A stretch of 7,380 nt of DNA from Candidatus Pacearchaeota archaeon (GTDB lineage Archaea; Nanoarchaeota; Nanoarchaeia; Pacearchaeales; GW2011-AR1). Where the stretch lies: contig NZER01000450.1 in assembly GCA_002690445.1 (NCBI GenBank), positions 1 to 7,380 of the forward strand, in the 5' to 3' direction. This document shows positions 6,538 to 7,380 of this stretch, one piece after another. Made by a program: the position numbers and the translations under genes. The notes under the pieces are model-generated. The model made no database searches, was not told the DNA's origin, and was given only the letters and a program-made list of their open reading frames with translations. Within the stretch, counting starts at the first letter, position 1, and each line of letters opens with the position of its first letter.

Positions 6538-6871
6538 TACCCTGATTATCCTTCCAGCCATGATCCCGTGCATAGTGTTCCACAAAATCTAAGAACTCAC
6601 TAAATTCGTCCTTGTCAAGCTCTTTGGTGCTATCTATCCTGTAGCCAGTTTTTGCGAGATCGTGCATATAGTTTATATCAACATCCCCTATATCATTGCC
6701 CCAATCCCGAAGTAATGCCCAGTAATAGTTGTTCTGCGCCGTATTTCGCATCTTAGAGGGCTTTATATCAATATAGCACTCCTCAGTATCAATCAGCAGT
6801 AAATGCTCGGCTATGGCTCTCTCATCGTGCCATATTATTTTGCCTTCTTTAATTACTGCTGTGAATCTCAT
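6503..6871 (-). CDS. NinB-like phage recombination protein
   Basis: The product has 122 residues from the ATG at 6871 (MRFTAVIKEG). It resembles the lambda NinB/Orf-type family, single-strand DNA-binding recombination mediators of phage recombination. The cues are a short beta-rich N-terminus, then Arg42-Asn-Thr-Ala-Gln46-Asn with YYW at 49-51 (family pattern R..x..QNxxyW), His70 in the NYMHDL helix, and STKELDKDEFSEFLDFVEHYARDHG (~81-105), matching the usual sTkxLxxxEFxeFl....a...G region. The length is close to other family members. An upstream ATG at 6931 is also in frame but lies deeper in the nuclease gene and adds 20 residues without family support. The gene overlaps the nuclease gene by 23 nt at its 5' end and the convergent tail gene by 17 nt at its 3' end. 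The call rests on motif memory and is fairly but not fully certain. Confidence 0.72.
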   Translation of the reverse strand: MRFTAVIKEGKIIWHDERAIAEHLLLIDTEECYIDIKPSKMRNTAQNNYYWALLRDWGNDIGDVDINYMHDLAKTGYRIDSTKELDKDEFSEFLDFVEHYARDHGWKDNQGMKIKYHSTKPL

Positions 6872-7250
6872 AATCTTCAAACTCAAGAAACTTTTTAAGG
6901 TTTTCGTTGTCCAATAAAAATTTAGTATCATTCACTAAATCTTCAACTTGTGAAATATTATAAGGATAATCACCACGATGTATATAACATTCAAATGTAT
7001 AATCAAATATTACAATTCTTTTATTTAGTTTTTTAAAAACAGATGCAAATATTTCCAATACTTCTCTTTGAGATGTGGGTGTTTTTTCCCTTGAGTGTTT
7101 TGATTCAATTATTCTTACTATTTTCTTTGATCGTTTATACCCAAGAAAGTCAATATTTATAGCCGTCATCTCTTTTGAACAAAATTCGTTAGTAAATTTA
7201 TTTAAATCTGACCCAAAATAATTCATTTCTTCTGAATTTCTATAACCCAT
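6849..7250 (-). CDS. Small PD-(D/E)XK-type nuclease-like protein
   Basis: The product has 133 residues. The ATG at 7250 overlaps the methyltransferase stop and has GGAG 4 nt upstream (7258-7255); a TTG at 7286 in the same frame lacks such support. The core reads as a PD-(D/E)XK fold: a helix with Glu22, then Asp34 in NIDFLGY, a hairpin turn (KRSKK), and the strand VRIIESK giving Glu49-x-Lys51, followed by Gln61 in the next helix. The order helix-D-ExK-Q is that of metal-dependent endonucleases, including restriction enzymes, VRR-Nuc-like proteins and Holliday-junction resolvases. The C-terminal half has no recognised domain. Its place between a C5 methyltransferase and a NinB-like protein allows two readings: a restriction partner of the methyltransferase, or a recombination/repair nuclease. 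The fold is inferred from motif spacing only; specificity is unknown. Confidence 0.62.
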   Translation of the reverse strand: MGYRNSEEMNYFGSDLNKFTNEFCSKEMTAINIDFLGYKRSKKIVRIIESKHSREKTPTSQREVLEIFASVFKKLNKRIVIFDYTFECYIHRGDYPYNISQVEDLVNDTKFLLDNENLKKFLEFEDYEIHSSN

Positions 7251-7380
7251 TTTTCTCCAATATTTCTGTTTTAATTGTTTTTGCAATATGTTCCATGAAT
7301 TTGGGCATTACTGCATTTCCTATCCTTGCCCATTGATTATCAAACGATCCTTTAAAAATAAAATCTTGAGGAAATGAAGA
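7240..7380 (-). CDS. DNA C5-cytosine methyltransferase, C-terminal end (5' partial)
   Basis: The last 46 residues of a C5-cytosine methyltransferase are encoded on the minus strand, running in from the right edge, with TAG at 7242-7240. The visible part contains SSFPQDFIFKGSFDNQW, then ARIGNAVMPKFMEHIAKTI. This matches the family's motif IX-X region: a SFPxxFxFxGS segment, then the conserved GNAV of motif X, which helps form the S-adenosylmethionine pocket, and a terminal helix. The enzyme transfers a methyl group to C5 of cytosine in a specific DNA sequence. The catalytic Pro-Cys motif and the target recognition region lie outside the window, so activity and specificity cannot be judged. It is the first gene seen of the minus-strand cassette and overlaps the nuclease-like gene by 11 nt. 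Phages often carry such enzymes to protect their DNA from host restriction. Confidence 0.88.
   Translation of the reverse strand, partial: SSFPQDFIFKGSFDNQWARIGNAVMPKFMEHIAKTIKTEILEKNGL
7255..7258 (-). promoter_or_regulatory. Ribosome binding site (GGAG) for the nuclease-like gene
   Basis: On the minus strand GGAG is followed by AAAA and then ATG at 7250. The site lies inside the last codons of the methyltransferase gene and favours the internal ATG over the upstream TTG at 7286, implying coupled translation of the two genes. Confidence 0.6.

Noticed and set aside
7240..7286. Longer nuclease start (TTG at 7286)
   Set aside because: It adds 12 residues fully inside the methyltransferase gene, and the ATG at 7250 has GGAG at a usable distance.
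1..7380. CRISPR array, tRNA, rRNA, insertion sequence or attachment site
   Set aside because: No regularly spaced direct repeats, cloverleaf, transposase motif or terminal inverted repeats were seen, and the coding density leaves no room for them.

Overview
The window reads as part of a double-stranded DNA phage genome or prophage with a siphovirus-like tail. It is AT-rich by eye and almost completely coding: neighbouring genes overlap or abut, and there is no intergenic gap of any size. Nothing in it is a host housekeeping gene. The family calls below come from reading residues and recalling family patterns; no database search was run. The phage looks environmental, and a marine source is likely. 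The host is not directly visible. The Cys-rich DCxGxCxG repeats and dockerin-like tail end of the largest gene are typical of secreted proteins of marine bacteria such as Bacteroidota and Marinimicrobia, which is a hint about the host and no more.

Plus strand, 1-6519, late tail module. It starts with the C-terminal end of a tape measure protein (to 440). A small Cys-cluster, probably zinc-binding, protein follows (about 427-795), with an uncertain start codon. Next is a 1342-residue tail-tip/hub protein (767-4795). Its first ~845 residues look like a J-like tail hub, and its last ~500 residues carry a Cys-rich repeat module, an unassigned beta-rich segment and a dockerin-like EF-hand end. Two further virion-type proteins of unknown exact role follow (4795-5442 and 5443-6519). 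Stops and starts overlap or touch (TAATG at 4793-4797, TAA|ATG at 5440-5445), which suggests one polycistronic, translationally coupled unit.

Minus strand, 7380-6503, a DNA-metabolism module converging on the tail genes. In transcription order it holds the C-terminal end of a C5-cytosine DNA methyltransferase (7380-7240), a 133-residue protein with a PD-(D/E)XK-type nuclease signature (7250-6849), and a NinB-like recombination protein (6871-6503). Each overlaps the next. The last overlaps the end of the tail operon by 17 bp, tail to tail, with an AT-rich inverted repeat at the junction.

The two most interesting points are the host-like extracellular Cys-rich/dockerin module fused to a tail-tip protein, and the compact methyltransferase-nuclease-NinB cassette, which could be either a minimal restriction-modification pair or a recombination cassette.
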